From: Hexactinellida sp. DTS-2022
Lineage: Eukaryota > Porifera > Hexactinellida
Assembly (NCBI GenBank): GCA_028753945.1
Contig: JAPNXP010000001.1
Span: 5,570,501 to 5,634,500 of the forward strand
Direction: 5' to 3'
Length of the DNA stretch: 64,000 nt
Shown here: one piece after another, positions 11,287 to 22,130 of the stretch
Position numbering within the stretch: the stretch's first letter is position 1
How the letters are laid out: each line of letters opens with the position of its first letter
Made by a program: the position numbers and the translations under genes
Notes under the pieces: model-generated
Databases searched by the model: none
Seen by the model: the letters and a program-made list of their open reading frames with translations, nothing else
What the model was told of the DNA's origin: nothing

Positions 11287-11928
11287 ATAGGCCAAATATC
11301 CCAAAACTTTGAACGCATGTAAAATGTTCAATTACGTTTTTTCAAACAAATTGCTTTGACTAACCCATACAGGAGTCATTTACATAAAATATCTCAAAAT
11401 CAATTATGGAATGTTGCCACATTCCTCTGTTGCCTTGGAAACGTGATTTGAATGATTGAGGTCATATCTCGAGAAGGAATATAGTTACAGCTTACTCAAT
11501 GGATCCAATTGATAGCCCGTCCTCAACTTCCTATTCAATTATAATACATTTCGATTCTTTATCTCCAACCAATTTTACGCAAAATGTGTATTACCATTTG
11601 AATGTATATTACAATAATCACAATTCTCAGAAAATTGGTTGGAGATAAAGCATTGAAATGTATTATCATTGAATAGGAAGTTGAGGACGAGCTATCAATT
11701 GGATCCATTGAGTAAGCTGTAACTATATTCCTTCTCGAGATATGACCTCAATCGTTCAAATCACGTTTCCAAGGCAACAGAGGAATGTGGTATAGCAACA
11801 TTCCATAATTGATTCTGAGATATTTTATGAAAAATGAATCCTATGTGGGTTAGTCAAAGCAATTTGTTTGAAAAAGCGAAATTTAACATTTTACATGCGT
11901 TCAAAGTTTTGGCATATTTGGCCTATTA
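11287..11928. repeat. Long palindrome, arms about 300 bp
   Basis: The sequence from AGGCCAAATATCCCAAAACT to the middle (about 11605) returns as its inverse complement ending AAGTTTTGGCATATTTGGCC. Shared blocks include CTCGAGAAGGAATATAGTTA and CAAGGCAACAGAGGAATGTG. Arms differ by scattered point changes. It abuts the fold-back element just before it. No coding frame was recognised. Confidence 0.8.
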
Positions 11929-12600
11929 GACAAAACGGTTACGTCATTTCGAAATTTCTCGCGACCAAATTTCCGCTTTTCTTCTTATTAATTAAGTATA
12001 ATAAAATAGGTTAATTTTCGATTTCACGTTTTTATGGAGGTGTTAACTCATTAACTATATGATGAGCCGTGACCTACGTAGGTCACGGATGAGCTAATTA
12101 AATATATAATTTCTGATCATTATGATTTAATTAGAATTTATAAATTCTGTTCTCAGATTTGAATTCCACATGGTCGACTATTATAGGTGCATAAAGGCGT
12201 GGTAGAGACACTTATGTCACTTAATGGATATTGGCCAAATTGACGTCAAATCACAATACAGTACGTGTATTTTCAAATTTATAAAAATACTATAAATTTG
12301 AAAATATTATGATATTCTTCAAATATTGTCATACTTATGGTAATTTAAGAGTTGTTTCATTGAACAGCCTCTAATCAGGTAGCCGACGAATATTGTGTCT
12401 TTATTAAAATACCTGTTGTTCAAATCCTTTTGGCTGCTTAGTATAGTGTATCTTTTAATTAGTAGACAGTTATGTCGCCTAATGACGAATTTTACATTTA
12501 CAAATCTCTAATGTCAATATTTATTGTTGCTGTTTCCGCAAAATTTCCTCGGTATGTTGATCTTATGTAATTACTACTAGAATTGTATTATTGAAAAATA
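11929..12600. other. Spacer upstream of two host-like genes; no gene recognised
   Basis: AT-rich. Contains the perfect 22-bp palindrome at 12067-12088. No convincing TATA box or upstream exon for the following gene was identified. Confidence 0.35.
12067..12088. repeat. Perfect 22-bp palindrome
   Basis: CCGTGACCTACG is followed by its exact inverse complement around a central TACGTA. It is GC-rich compared with its surroundings and lies about 510 bp upstream of the 12601 frame. It could be a dimeric factor site or a fold-back scar. Confidence 0.6.
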
Positions 12601-13434
12601 TTGGGACCGAAATCCAAACTGGCCACCCAAACACCTGAACCTGATCTCGAATGGGAATTACTGTTAGAAGATATACAAGCTGTACTCTATACGTTTTACT
12701 CTCCTCATACAAAGATTCACCAGCCTCCCTCGCTATCTGTCTGTGAAAATTTTGATTTGTCTAGAGCTACTGCCTCAAGGATTGGTTCAGTTCCAATACA
12801 GGTTTCTATTGCCCATCCAACTCATAATGATATTATACTAGATACTCGAAGCGATATAAACAAACATACACTCCTTGTAAGGTCAGCTAATGGCAAGATG
12901 ACTGATGAAGTGTTTATAATAAATAAGCTTATTCAAACATACAAGTTTGCTTCCCTCATGGAGGCGTGCGTCCAAACATTTCAAATAATTGATGAAAATA
13001 TAACACTCACACCCGAACCATCATATTTGCATACAAAATTAGATACAATGTGTCATTACGTTGTCATACAGCTCGACCATATGCATGATGAGAGGAGATA
13101 TCTAACGCATATACAACACTTTTGTAAACAGACCTCTGTCCATGCTCTGATGTTCCTGGCAAGAGAGATACACTTCATACTACTCTCTGTGGAGTACAAG
13201 GCAATAGAACAGTTCATATACTTGATGCGTACGGTCAATGTGGATGTAGACAGGAAGAGGAGACCTTGTAGGGAGAGAATGATGAAGGTATTGGAACGAA
13301 GTCAAGCAACTGATGTACAAATATCTGATTCAGCCTTGGGTAGAAGTACGGTATACAGGAATGTTTGTAAGAAAGAAATATCTATTGTGTTATCAGGTTT
13401 CAAACTGCCTCTCCATATTATTGATCTAATCTGA
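12601..13434 (+). CDS. Hypothetical 277-codon protein lacking an ATG start
   Basis: An uninterrupted frame opens after a TGA at 12592. It reads GPKSKLATQTPEPDLEWELL and ends VLSGFKLPLHIIDLI. The natural start region reads ATTGGGACC, so an original ATG may have gained a T, or a TTG start or an upstream exon is used. No family was recognised with confidence. The last 28 residues (TVYRNVCKKEISIVL...KLPLHIIDLI) loosely follow the SOCS-box pattern, with a Cys and Leu/Ile-rich helix followed by LP-x-x-x-x-x-L; this is inference only. Length, codon use and lack of stops argue for a real or recently lost gene. It is on the same strand as the phosphatase 92 bp downstream. Confidence 0.5.
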   Translation: MGPKSKLATQTPEPDLEWELLLEDIQAVLYTFYSPHTKIHQPPSLSVCENFDLSRATASRIGSVPIQVSIAHPTHNDIILDTRSDINKHTLLVRSANGKMTDEVFIINKLIQTYKFASLMEACVQTFQIIDENITLTPEPSYLHTKLDTMCHYVVIQLDHMHDERRYLTHIQHFCKQTSVHALMFLAREIHFILLSVEYKAIEQFIYLMRTVNVDVDRKRRPCRERMMKVLERSQATDVQISDSALGRSTVYRNVCKKEISIVLSGFKLPLHIIDLI

Positions 13435-13525
13435 TATCTAATTTCTTTTATTAGGTAAATGGATTGATCTAATTATATAATAGGTAGTACAACCTATCCC
13501 ATTAGATCAACTAAAGTAGTTTAGA

Positions 13526-14446
13526 ATGAGCAATCATTACGACAGCCCGTTTCCTGAGTTGCCTAATTTCAGATGTATCAAGTCTTATAAAAGCTCAGAT
13601 GGTTCTGAGATAAGACCAGGGATTCTGTATAGATCAGCTAGACCTGACCTTTTGACCTTAGAACAATGCGAACAGTTTGACAAGTTTGGAGTCCGTACTA
13701 TCATAGACCTAAGGAGGAGGGGCGAGTATCTAAAGGCACACGGCCCGAAACATATTAGCGGTACCTACCCGAGTTTCTATTGGAATAAAAATGAGTTTTG
13801 GGCTTTAAAGAAAGGAAAAAAGCCGGTTAGAAATTTGCCTGAGAAAAAACATTTGATCGTTCCACTCTTTGCAATTGCCATCATCTGGAACTCATTCATT
13901 ATGCTGAACTTCTTTATCAGATGGCCGTCTCTGTTGCTGGCGTTATTTGATAAAATATTCGGGACATACCTCTTTATAAAATTCTTTGCGAAATTAGTTG
14001 TTAATAAAACTAGTTTAGCTGACAAGTATTTCGAAACGATTGATACAACTCAACCAATAATATATGCTATTCTAAACATGCTGAGTGATGGACATAACCT
14101 CCCAGCATTAATACAATGCTCTCAGGGCAAAGACCGCACTGGTGTCGTTACCATGCTGGTACTGTCTATCCTTGGTGTAGATGATGAGGAAATTATAAAA
14201 GACTATGCGATGTCTGAACAGGGACTGCTTGGAGTGAGGCAGCAGATTGTAAAGGAGATCTGCGGGAAGTATGGGTTTAAGGAGGAGTTCACACACGCGT
14301 ATCCTGACACTATGATTGCGCTTCTACAGAATATCAGGGAGAAGTATGGTAGCGTTATGCAGTATCTGGACTCTATAGGGTTTGATGAGTCACATAGAGA
14401 AAAACTCAGACAGGTATTTACTCAGCCAGCTACAGCTAGTAGCTGA
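13526..14446 (+). CDS. CX5R tyrosine/dual-specificity phosphatase (Y_phosphatase3-like)
   Basis: An intact 306-residue, intronless frame. Residues 14-70 (NFRCIKSYKSSDGSEIRPGILYRSA, then GVRTIIDLRRRGEYL) match the N-terminal signature of the bacterial/eukaryotic tyrosine-serine phosphatase family. Residues 196-206 form the P-loop QCSQGKDRTGV, with nucleophile Cys198 and Arg204, so the catalytic CX5R is complete. Residues about 110-157 are strongly hydrophobic (LIVPLFAIAIIWNSFIMLNF and onward), which suggests membrane association or a buried helical insert. The reaction is hydrolysis of phosphoester bonds, with substrate unknown. The start ATG at 13526 is the first in frame. The gene ends before AT-rich spacer; a lone intronless copy could also be a retrogene. 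Confidence 0.85.
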   Translation: MSNHYDSPFPELPNFRCIKSYKSSDGSEIRPGILYRSARPDLLTLEQCEQFDKFGVRTIIDLRRRGEYLKAHGPKHISGTYPSFYWNKNEFWALKKGKKPVRNLPEKKHLIVPLFAIAIIWNSFIMLNFFIRWPSLLLALFDKIFGTYLFIKFFAKLVVNKTSLADKYFETIDTTQPIIYAILNMLSDGHNLPALIQCSQGKDRTGVVTMLVLSILGVDDEEIIKDYAMSEQGLLGVRQQIVKEICGKYGFKEEFTHAYPDTMIALLQNIREKYGSVMQYLDSIGFDESHREKLRQVFTQPATASS

Positions 14447-14756
14447 AGTGTGGTTTGAGTAATTACTGCTAGGACAATTAAAGTTTCACTATTTATATTA
14501 CTCACTATATATTTTAACTAGTATATTATGCTACTAATGACATTGACTTAATTTGTTGCTGTTCCGGGACATACGAATTTACTGAACGGAGTGTATATTA
14601 TCGCATCAGTTTGCAAGCGCAACCTTTGAAATGGCACAGTATGGGGTAACCCTCATCGAGGCAATTTGGGGCCTATGAATTAGGGTGAAAAGTTAGTACA
14701 GTGAGCTAGCATTATAACCAAGTCCAAGGTACCTTTGTTTGCTAAAAAAGCAACTA
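14447..14756. other. 3' flank of the phosphatase gene; no further gene
   Basis: AT-rich. No canonical AATAAA is obvious directly after the stop. No reading frame is supported. Confidence 0.35.
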
Positions 14757-15325
14757 CGGTCAACTCTCATTATACCCAAGTCGGATATAACGAAGTACCT
14801 GCTAATAACGAAGTCATTCAATGGTCCGGAAATCCTTCTATCTTATTTTATTGTTAAAACTTCGGTTACAACGAAATGGATATAACGAAATTCGCTTATA
14901 ACCATAGGCGTCGTAAATGCAAAGGTCAATCCTTCGGGCCGCCCGGAAATTTCGGGTAATGTCCGGGTAAACTCCGGGTATAGTATTAGTAGCATAGGGG
15001 CAACCCTTCAGGGCCGCCCGGACATTTCCGGGCACCCGGGCGGGTTACGACGCCTATGCTTATAACGAAGTCATTTATTTCCCATATAGCCTATAAGCTA
15101 TTGATTTTACTCCGGTTATAACGAATTATGCTTATAACGAACTCCGGTTATAACGAAATCTGTTAATAATGAACTCCGATTACAACGAAATTCAACTTGT
15201 GATGAACTCTTTTAAGATCGAACTCCGCATATAACGAACTCCACTTATAACAAACTCCGCTTATAACGAAATGAAACTACGATCCCGAGCACTTCGTTAT
15301 AACGGGAGACGTCGGGAGTTGACTG
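14757..15325. mobile_element. TA-flanked MITE rich in CTTATAACGAA repeats
   Basis: Left end is CGGTCAACTCTCATTATA; the reverse complement of the right end is CAGTCAACTCCCG. TA lies on both sides (14755-14756, 15326-15327). The interior is a run of degenerate AACTCCGCTTATAACGAA units in direct orientation, interrupted by a hAT MITE (14903-15058). This fits a pogo/Tc1-type non-autonomous element. Confidence 0.8.
14903..15058. mobile_element. hAT MITE, CATAGGCGTCGT family, copy 1
   Basis: Ends CATAGGCGTCGTAA and TTACGACGCCTATG, with an exact 8-bp duplication CTTATAAC (14895-14902, 15059-15066). The interior is GC-rich with CCGCCCGGAAATTTC-type fold-back blocks. It is nested in the TA element, hence younger. 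Confidence 0.9.
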
Positions 15326-15655
15326 TACTTAATCCATTTGGGGAATACAACTTCGTTGTAAACGGGTATTTCATAATATTCAACTCTTTAGAACGGGAGT
15401 TTACTTTATATTTTAAAATTTCTGTTCCATTCTATCACTTCAGAAAGTGACTAAGATCTGTATTTAGTAATAGAAATTATTTAAATTAGCGTATTTTTAG
15501 GCTATTATTGTTCTTTTCGTCACTTTGGGACCAAAAAGTTTTGGAGAATATCACATGTGGTCACAAATTATTTATTAAAGTAGGTTGATAATCGTGTTAA
15601 GGAATATATTCGAAAAAGGTGTTTACTATGGGCAGTGGTATTAAATTTTACTGTG
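15326..15655. other. No gene recognised
   Basis: AT-rich spacer between a MITE and the first minisatellite unit of the R repeat. Confidence 0.35.
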
Positions 15656-15702
15656 CCGACTATACTATACTATAGTGGCCCAGTTCTAATCTCAGTGCTT
15701 TG
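15656..15702 (+). repeat. R minisatellite unit
   Basis: One unit with TGTGCCGACTATACTATAC and AGTGGCCCAG. It ends with GTGCTTTG, which is also the duplicated target of the hAT element that follows. Confidence 0.8.
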
Positions 15703-16072
15703 CAGGGGCGTAGACTTCGAGTTTGGTCATGGGGGTGCCACATGGCATAAACCCAACTTCCAACTAGATACATTTGGTAGTGGATAGAACCAATATATTA
15801 TAACTGGAAACTGGTTTTCGTGAATACCTATCAAATGAGTCATGAACCTTACTCTGAAAACTTACATATGAATTGGGTCCGACTACAGATATGATCGACA
15901 TTTGAAAAAAAATCAATCGCATTAATTGACCTTGTGTTTATTTAAGAGATTTTTTACTAATGTCAACCCCTTCTTCGCCTTCCGGGTCAGACAGCAAGAA
16001 GTTTTAAGCACCAGCAAACCCTATTGAGGAGGTTGTTTACTTGTGATTTGTGGTTGAGATTTCCAAATGCGA

Positions 16073-16092
16073 TATATATATATATATATATA
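16073..16092. repeat. (TA)n microsatellite
   Basis: About ten TA units directly abut the TA target of the next MITE. Confidence 0.8.
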
Positions 16093-16192
16093 CAGTCTAC
16101 TCCGATTAACTGGGACACGTTTGTTCCAGGCCTCTTGTCCCAATTAAGCGGTTGTCCCGATTACCGGTGTCCCAATTAAGCGGAGTATACTG
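16093..16192. mobile_element. 100-bp TA-flanked MITE
   Basis: Ends CAGTCTACTCCGATTAA and TTAAGCGGAGTATACTG, TA on both sides. The interior has repeated TGTCCCAATTAAGCGG units. It is related in style to the MITE at 41578-41736. Confidence 0.85.
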
Positions 16193-16689
16193 TACGTACC
16201 TAAGTATAGGAAATCAACGCTCCTTTAAATTAACGTGAATTTCTCCAAATCGCGTTAATTTCTTCCACGATACTTTCCTCTAGCTCTAATTTCCATCACC
16301 TTAATTTCCTGGGGCGTTAATTTCCATGATACTAATTTTCTCCAAATTCATAATACGTATTCAGCAAATTATACGATGAATGGAAAATTTCCAATGTGCA
16401 ATTGGGTTGAGAGGATGCCATGTCTCTCATGTCTCTCAAGTAGATTGGAAGCCTATTTTGGGACAATAAATAGTATTTAATCAGGAAATAATAACCTTTA
16501 ACATTTTTATAAATTTATTCGCGTTAGTTTCATGTATAAAATTGTTTTGCTCCAAATAGCATTAATTTCCTTGGGTTGATCTTCTATATTAAGGTTACCA
16601 ATTATTACGTCTTGGTAAGGCAACAGGAAATCATTGGGGTGCCAGGCAGGCCTGGCACCCCCAAGTTTACGCCACTGGTGCTTTGGTAT

Positions 16690-16828
16690 ATTATAATAAT
16701 ACTGTGCCGACAATACGTTAGTATAGTGGCCCAGTATTGAAATAACTACCTTTATTACTGTGCCGACTATACTATAGTATAGTGGCCCAGTTCTAATCTA
16801 GTGCTTTGGTATATTATTACTGTGCCGA
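16690..16828 (+). repeat. R minisatellite array, three units
   Basis: Units begin TACTGTGCCGAC near 16699, 16756 and 16817. The first two complete the palindrome to GTGGCCCAG; the third is cut immediately after TGTGCCGAC by Ty3/gypsy-1. Confidence 0.85.
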
Positions 16829-16830
16829 CA

Positions 16831-17656
16831 CTTTGAAATATGCGCACTAGCAAATGGCTGGGAACCAGAACGAAAGGCGTTAATGCTCGCTACATGCTTA
16901 AAGGAGGAAGCCTTGGAAGTGTTCAAGACTTTGAACCTGGATGAGAGAAAGGATTATCAGACTATTTTAAGGACACACTCAAAGCTGCATTTCGAGCAGA
17001 AGATTTTAAGTATACTGCTTTGAGTGAGTTTCATTCAAGAACAATGTTTCCAAATGAGACACCTCAGAAGTATTTGTATGAGCTGAAACGATTAATAAAG
17101 AAGGCTTTCCCTGAATTGGCTGAAGAGGCAAGGGAGCAATTAGTATTTGATCAATATATTATTAGGGGCCTTCCAAAGGTGGTGTATGAAAACATTCGTA
17201 TTTCCCCTGAAATACAAAAAACACAAATGATGCACTAAAGAGGGCCCAAGTTTTAATCCGAATGCATAAAGATGTTGTAAATCAACAACAGAATTAGTGG
17301 CGGCTGTGAATGAGATCGAGGAAAAGCCATCTGGATGTCCCAATAAGAATGTAACTACTACACAAAGTGCAATAGACGAAGCAGTAAGGCTGATTTCAGA
17401 ACAATTGAAATCGTGCTACAGTTCTGAGGCAAGTAGTTATGCTTGTGGTGTGCGCGATAAAAGTGGTTACCGTCGTTCAGAAGGAAGAGGGCTAAAGAAG
17501 GTAACTTGTTTTGAGTGTCACGGTGAAGGTCACTACGCAGAAGATTGTGCTAATCGGAGAAGATTCAAAAGGGACTTGCGTTGTTATAAGTGCGGGCGAC
17601 TAGGACACACAATCCGTTTTGTACGGAACAACAAAGAACCACTGAGCAGAATTTAA
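16831..17656 (+). pseudogene. gag: gypsy-1 Gag, frameshifted, with CCHC knuckles
   Basis: Capsid-like text starts at FEICALANGWEPERKALM (near 16831), breaks frame near 16955, continues SEFHSRTMFPNETPQKYLYE and breaks again near 17238. The nucleocapsid at 17510-17625 has CFECHGEGHYAEDC, a complete CCHC knuckle that binds RNA, and CYKCGRLGHTIRF, in which the final Cys position is Val. The N-terminal part (MANAVQADKFDGGDVDEYLE) survives only in the inverted copy at 21867-22130. Gag would form the particle shell in the cytoplasm. Confidence 0.85.
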
Positions 17657-17813
17657 ACTTCAAGGGACCCGTCGGGAGAGCCGAGGCGAGGTTCCAGAAG
17701 TTCTAAACATGGCTCAAAAAGAAATTTGACTTTCATCAAACTACTCAAAATGTACAGGAAACAATGAACCTCTCCAGGCAATTGTTAAAATCGGTGGAAT
17801 AGAGTGTAAAGTT

Positions 17814-18434
17814 ATGTTCGATAGTGGTTCTACGACAAGCTTGTTATCTGATGAGATAGCTAGGAAAATACCACATTGCGATTGGAAACCAGCTTCTCAT
17901 TCACTAGTAACTGCATCCGGGAATGTGATGGATATTCTAGTAGAGGTGGAGTTAGAGATTTGTATCAAAAATTTACAAGTACTACACACATTCATCGTAG
18001 TCTCTTTGCTAATAGTCGACTCGATTATTGGTGTTGATTTTTTATCTCGTCATAAAATGAAATTGGATTTCACCAACAGGACCGTATATGGGCCATTGAT
18101 GAGTCAAGATGATACTTCAGGAAATCCTAATACAATTCTGCATGGAACTTGTGCTTGTCATAAGGAATCTTATCCAGAAGCTTATAATGCAGCCTTGATT
18201 TTGGATACTGAAGATGACTGGGAGTATCGTTATACAGTTCCTCAATATGGAAGAACCTCCACATTACACTTCCCAGCATGTGATTCTCAGTTTTTGGATT
18301 TAGTGGAAGAATTTCAGGATCTTTTCAAGTTGAATCCAGAAGTCGCGAATGTCGAGGAATTTCGAATTTTTACTTCAAATGCTCCGCCTACTAAAACTCC
18401 ACCGAGAATGGTTCCGGAAGCATATCGATCTTAA
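17814..18434 (+). pseudogene. pol: gypsy-1 aspartic protease and RT linker
   Basis: MFDSGSTTSLLSDEIA is the DSG active-site loop of a retropepsin-type protease, followed by IIGVDFLSRHKM, the flap/hydrophobic core motif. The tail ends VPEAYRS at a TAA (18432-18434). Translation in the same frame continues directly with the RT at 18435, so one stop splits the original polyprotein. Confidence 0.9.
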
Positions 18435-19306
18435 GTTAATTCTCAAATTAAAGAAATGTTGGAACAGAATGTTATTAGAGTCTCTAGCAGTCCGTGGCTT
18501 TCTCCACCTGTTATTGTCGAAAAGAAAGGTGGAGGATTGCGTTTCTGCGTGGATTATAGAAATGTTAATAAAGTAACACAGAAGGATGCCTATCCATTAC
18601 CACTACCCGATCAAGTGCAAGACAAATTACATGGAGCTTGTATTTTCTCAAAACTAGACTTAAATTCTGGATACTGGCAAATTCCTATAGCGGAATGTGA
18701 TCGTGAGAAAACAGCTTTTTCTATGGGTCCGGGGCTTGGTTTATATGAATTTAATGTCCTACCTTTTGGACTTACTGGCGGACCGAGTGCATGTCAACGT
18801 ATGATGGATACAGTGTTAAGTGGTATGGACTGTACAGACAATTTCATTGACGATATTCTAACATTTTCCCCGGATGTGTCATCACATCAAATTGCTCTGC
18901 GACAAGTATTTCAGAGGCTCCGTAATCATAATTTTATTTTGCGTGGGAAGAAGTGCGAAATTGGGAAGAGTGCTGTCACTTACCTTGGTCATACCTTTTC
19001 GCAATCTGGAATGTCACCAGACCAGTCAAAAATAAATTCTATAATTCATTGGCCTAGACCTGGTAATGAGAAAGAAGTAAGACAATTTTTAGGGATTGCT
19101 GGCTATTATAGGCGATATATCAAAGATTTTGCTGCTATTGCTAGTCCCCTGAATCGTTTAATGGCGAAAGATAACAAATTTATGTGGAATGAAGAGGCGG
19201 AGGACGCTTTTACTAATCTGAAAAGTAGACTTTCTTCAACACCGGTATTGAAAGCTCCTGACTTCAAGAAGAAATTCACTGTGTGTACTGATGCAAGTGG
19301 ATTGGG
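18435..19306 (+). pseudogene. pol: gypsy-1 reverse transcriptase
   Basis: In-frame after the TAA: QIKEMLEQNVIRVSSSPWLS, LRFCVDYRNVNKVTQKDAYP, FSKLDLNSGYWQI and DNFIDDILTFS (catalytic Asp pair), then TYLGHTFSQSGM and FLGIAGYYRRYI. These are the ordered Ty3/gypsy RT motifs. A one-base shift near 19305 moves the RNase H into another frame. Confidence 0.95.
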
Positions 19307-20602
19307 ATGGGAGCTGTATTGGAGCAGGAAAATCATGCAGTGGCATATTACAGTAGGTCTTTAAGGAATTCAGAGAAGAACTATAGCACTATCGAGCTCG
19401 AATGTCTTGCTATAGTGGATGCACTAAAGCGATTTCGACATTACTTATTAGGAAGAAGATTTGAGATTCTTACGGATAATAAGCCATTAGAGTGGCTTGG
19501 TGGACAGAAAAGCATTGGTCGACTTTGGCGGTGGGCAGTAATCATACAAGAATATGATTTCGCAGTCACGTATCGGAGAGGAAATGACAACGGAAACGCT
19601 GATGCACTTTCACGTGTGATCTACCCAAACCATGTTGAGGCGGGAGATAATTATCAAGAGAATGATCATCTGCCAGAGCACACCGAGGATCATACTATAG
19701 TGATGGATGGAAAAAATGCTCGACAAAGTGTTAACAATGTCATGACTATCCATATCCAAAATTCACATGGAGAAAATTGTGCACTGACAGAGGTAAACCG
19801 GTTACCTAATCTTGAAGAAATAAAAATTCAACAAAATCAGGACCAGGTGCTCGGAAAGATTATATGTGAATTAAACCACTTGGAACGTTTTACTGGAATC
19901 GAATGGAATACATTTCCTTTAAAGACGTACAAAAGAATACGACATCAACTGAGTCTTAATGATGGTGTACTTGTACGCAATTACAAAATTGAACCTTACT
20001 CTGACAGTTTGACAGTTGTAGTAATACCTGGAACTTTGATAAGGGAAATGCTGCAGCAAGCTCATGAATAGGCAGGCCATCAAGGTATAGATAGAACATT
20101 AAGTCGTTTAAGGAATATAGCGTTTTGGGCGGGTATGAATGTTGATATTGAAGACTACATTGCTTCTTGTTTGAAGTGTCAGAAGGCCAAACTTCGTCCA
20201 GGTAGAGCTCCGTTACAAAATACACCAATAGGAAAAACTATGCAACTATTCCAAGTTGATGTTCTTGAGGTACCAATGAGTACAACTGGAAATCGTTATC
20301 TTTTAGTAGCGGAAGACGCTTTCTCGAAATGGTTAGAGTGTGTTCCAATGAAAGATCAAACAGCTGAAACTATTACTACCATATTAGTGGAGATATTTTC
20401 AAGATTGGGAATACCGGAGTTTTTGCATTCCGATCAAGGGCGAAATTTTGAATCGAAATTATTGAAAGAAACTTGTAGGTCTCTCGGAATATCTAAGACG
20501 CATACAACAGCATACCATCCGGAAGGAAATGCATTAGTTGAACGTAGTAATAGGACATTGTTGCAGATGCTAAGATGTTATGTGGAGGAAAATGATGAAT
20601 AG
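19307..20602 (+). pseudogene. pol: gypsy-1 RNase H and integrase N-terminal/core
   Basis: RNase H motifs: GAVLEQENHAVAYYSRSL, YSTIELECLAIV and FEILTDNKPLEWL. The integrase zinc finger spans a TAG (20069-20071) between HE and AGHQGIDRTL, with SCLKCQKAK as the Cys pair. The core carries FQVDVLEVP, FLHSDQGRNFES and HPEGNALVERSN, the D,D,E residues. It stops at TAG 20600-20602, where the related element has Trp, so this is probably a TGG to TAG change followed by a frameshift. Confidence 0.92.
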
Positions 20603-20622
20603 GAAACATATCTTCATTAGTA

Positions 20623-21432
20623 TTGTTCGCCTATCGTACTACAAATCACGCGTCTACCGGAGTAAGCCCATTTGAGGTTATGTATGGACGAAGTCCTGCT
20701 CAATTGACGAATTATAAATCACAAATCGAACAGGATATTACATCATATCAACGTTTTTTTAGTCAGAAACTTGCCAAAATTCGTGACTTTGTCGAAGAAC
20801 ATGTTACTGATGCTCAGAGACGACAGAAGGAATCTTACGACAGCAATATTAATCCTTGTAGGAAATTTGCACCAGGAGATGCCGTTTGGCTCTCTGTAAA
20901 TCTTGCTGGTGTAGCTGGCAAACTAAAGAGTAGATGGGAAGGTGGATGGAAAGTTGTGGAGATAAAAAGTCCGGTTACGCTGTGTATTGTACATTCCGAT
21001 GGAAGGAGGCGCGTAGTCCACGTAAATAGATTACAAAACTGTATAATTCGTGAGGATTATAGGAAAAGTAGTCTTGATTCGTTAGTAGGTGAAAAGAACA
21101 AACAACCTGAAACTGAAAGTGGGGAGAGTATTAGAGATGTTTCACATGCATCACTACATGATGCAGAACTGGAGATTTTAGATCAATTGGATGAAACAAT
21201 TACAAAACAAGACAATTCGCATGGAGAGGCAGTTGATTGGACATCAACACCAATTAAAGATTGTAGAGGATATTTCTCACAAAACTCAATGACTATAGAA
21301 GGAGATACGGATGATCAAAGTTGTAATTCGAAAACAAGCATTCAAGCATCTCCTCCTAAGGAAAAGCCACTCAGGCGATCACAAAGATTGAGAAGATTTC
21401 CGGGTTATTTGGCAGACTACGAGTTAGATTAG
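20623..21432 (+). pseudogene. pol: gypsy-1 integrase C-terminal domain
   Basis: Continues FAYRTTNHASTGVSPFEVMYGR, then FAPGDAVWLSV, KLKSRWEGGWKVVEI and RRRVVHVNRLQ, the SH3-like C-terminal module of gypsy integrases. An acidic tail (GEAVDWTSTPIKDC...) ends in a basic patch, LRRSQRLRRFPGYL. Frame-shifted from the core by events near 20600-20622. It ends just before a purine-rich tract, GAGGAAGGGAGAAA (about 21450), the plus-strand primer site. Confidence 0.9.
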
Positions 21433-21465
21433 CTCGAGGACGAGCTATTTGAGGAAGGGAGAAAT

Positions 21466-21540
21466 ATAATAAATGCAAGAGTTAATTTAGAGTATATCAT
21501 TAGATTAGGCACAAAGAACTACAGCAGATTAGTAGTTACA
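21466..21540 (+). repeat. Partial 3' LTR of gypsy-1
   Basis: Follows the polypurine tract. The text AGTTAATTTAGAGTATATCA and AGGCACAAAGAACTACAGCA matches the inverted full LTR at 22145-22308. It stops in TAGTAGTTAC, a 10-base string shared with the gag sequence to which it is fused. Confidence 0.85.
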
Positions 21541-22130
21541 TTCTTATTGGGACATCCAGATGGCTTTTCCTCGATCTCATTCACAGCCGCCACTAATTCT
21601 GTTGTTGATTTACAACATCTTTATGCATTCGGATTAAAACTTGGGCCCTCTTTAGTGCATCATTTGTGTTTTTTGTATTTCAGGGGAAATACGAATGTTT
21701 TCATACACCACCTTTGGAAGGCCCCTAATAATATATTGATCAAATACTAATTGCTCCCTTGCCTCTTCAGCCAATTCAGGGAAAGCCTTCTTTATTAATC
21801 GTTTCAGCTCATACAAATACTTCTGAGGTGTCTCATTTGGAAACATTGTTCTTGAATGAAACTCACTCAAAGCAGTATACTTAAAATCTTCTGCTCGAAA
21901 TGCAGCTTTGAGTGTGTCCTTAAAATAGTCTGATAATCCTTTCTCTCATCCAGGTTCAAAGTCTTGAACACTTCCAAGGCTTCCTCCTTTAAGCATGTAG
22001 CGAGCATTAACGCCTTTCGTTCTGGTTCCCAGCCATTTGCTAGTGCGCATATTTCAAAGTGTTCCAGATACTCATCTACGTCTCCACCATCAAACTTATC
22101 AGCTTGAACTGCATTAGCCATACTAACCAC
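21541..22130 (-). pseudogene. gag: Inverted duplicate of gypsy-1 gag 5' half
   Basis: On minus, the ATG near 22121 gives MANAVQADKFDGGDVDEYLE, HFEICALANGWEPERK, then the same frameshifts as the plus copy: near 21935, and the same stop after IQKTQMMH. Shared mutations show that both copies derive from one already defective template. Confidence 0.9.

Larger units (their letters stand above)
15703..16677. mobile_element. hAT-type non-autonomous element, 975 bp
   Basis: Left end is CAGGGGCGTAGACTTCGAG; right end is CTTAAACTTGGGG in inverse sense, reading AAGTTTACGCCACTG. The exact 8-bp duplication GTGCTTTG lies at 15695-15702 and 16678-16685. No transposase was found. It interrupts the R minisatellite array and itself hosts a 100-bp TA element. 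Confidence 0.9.
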
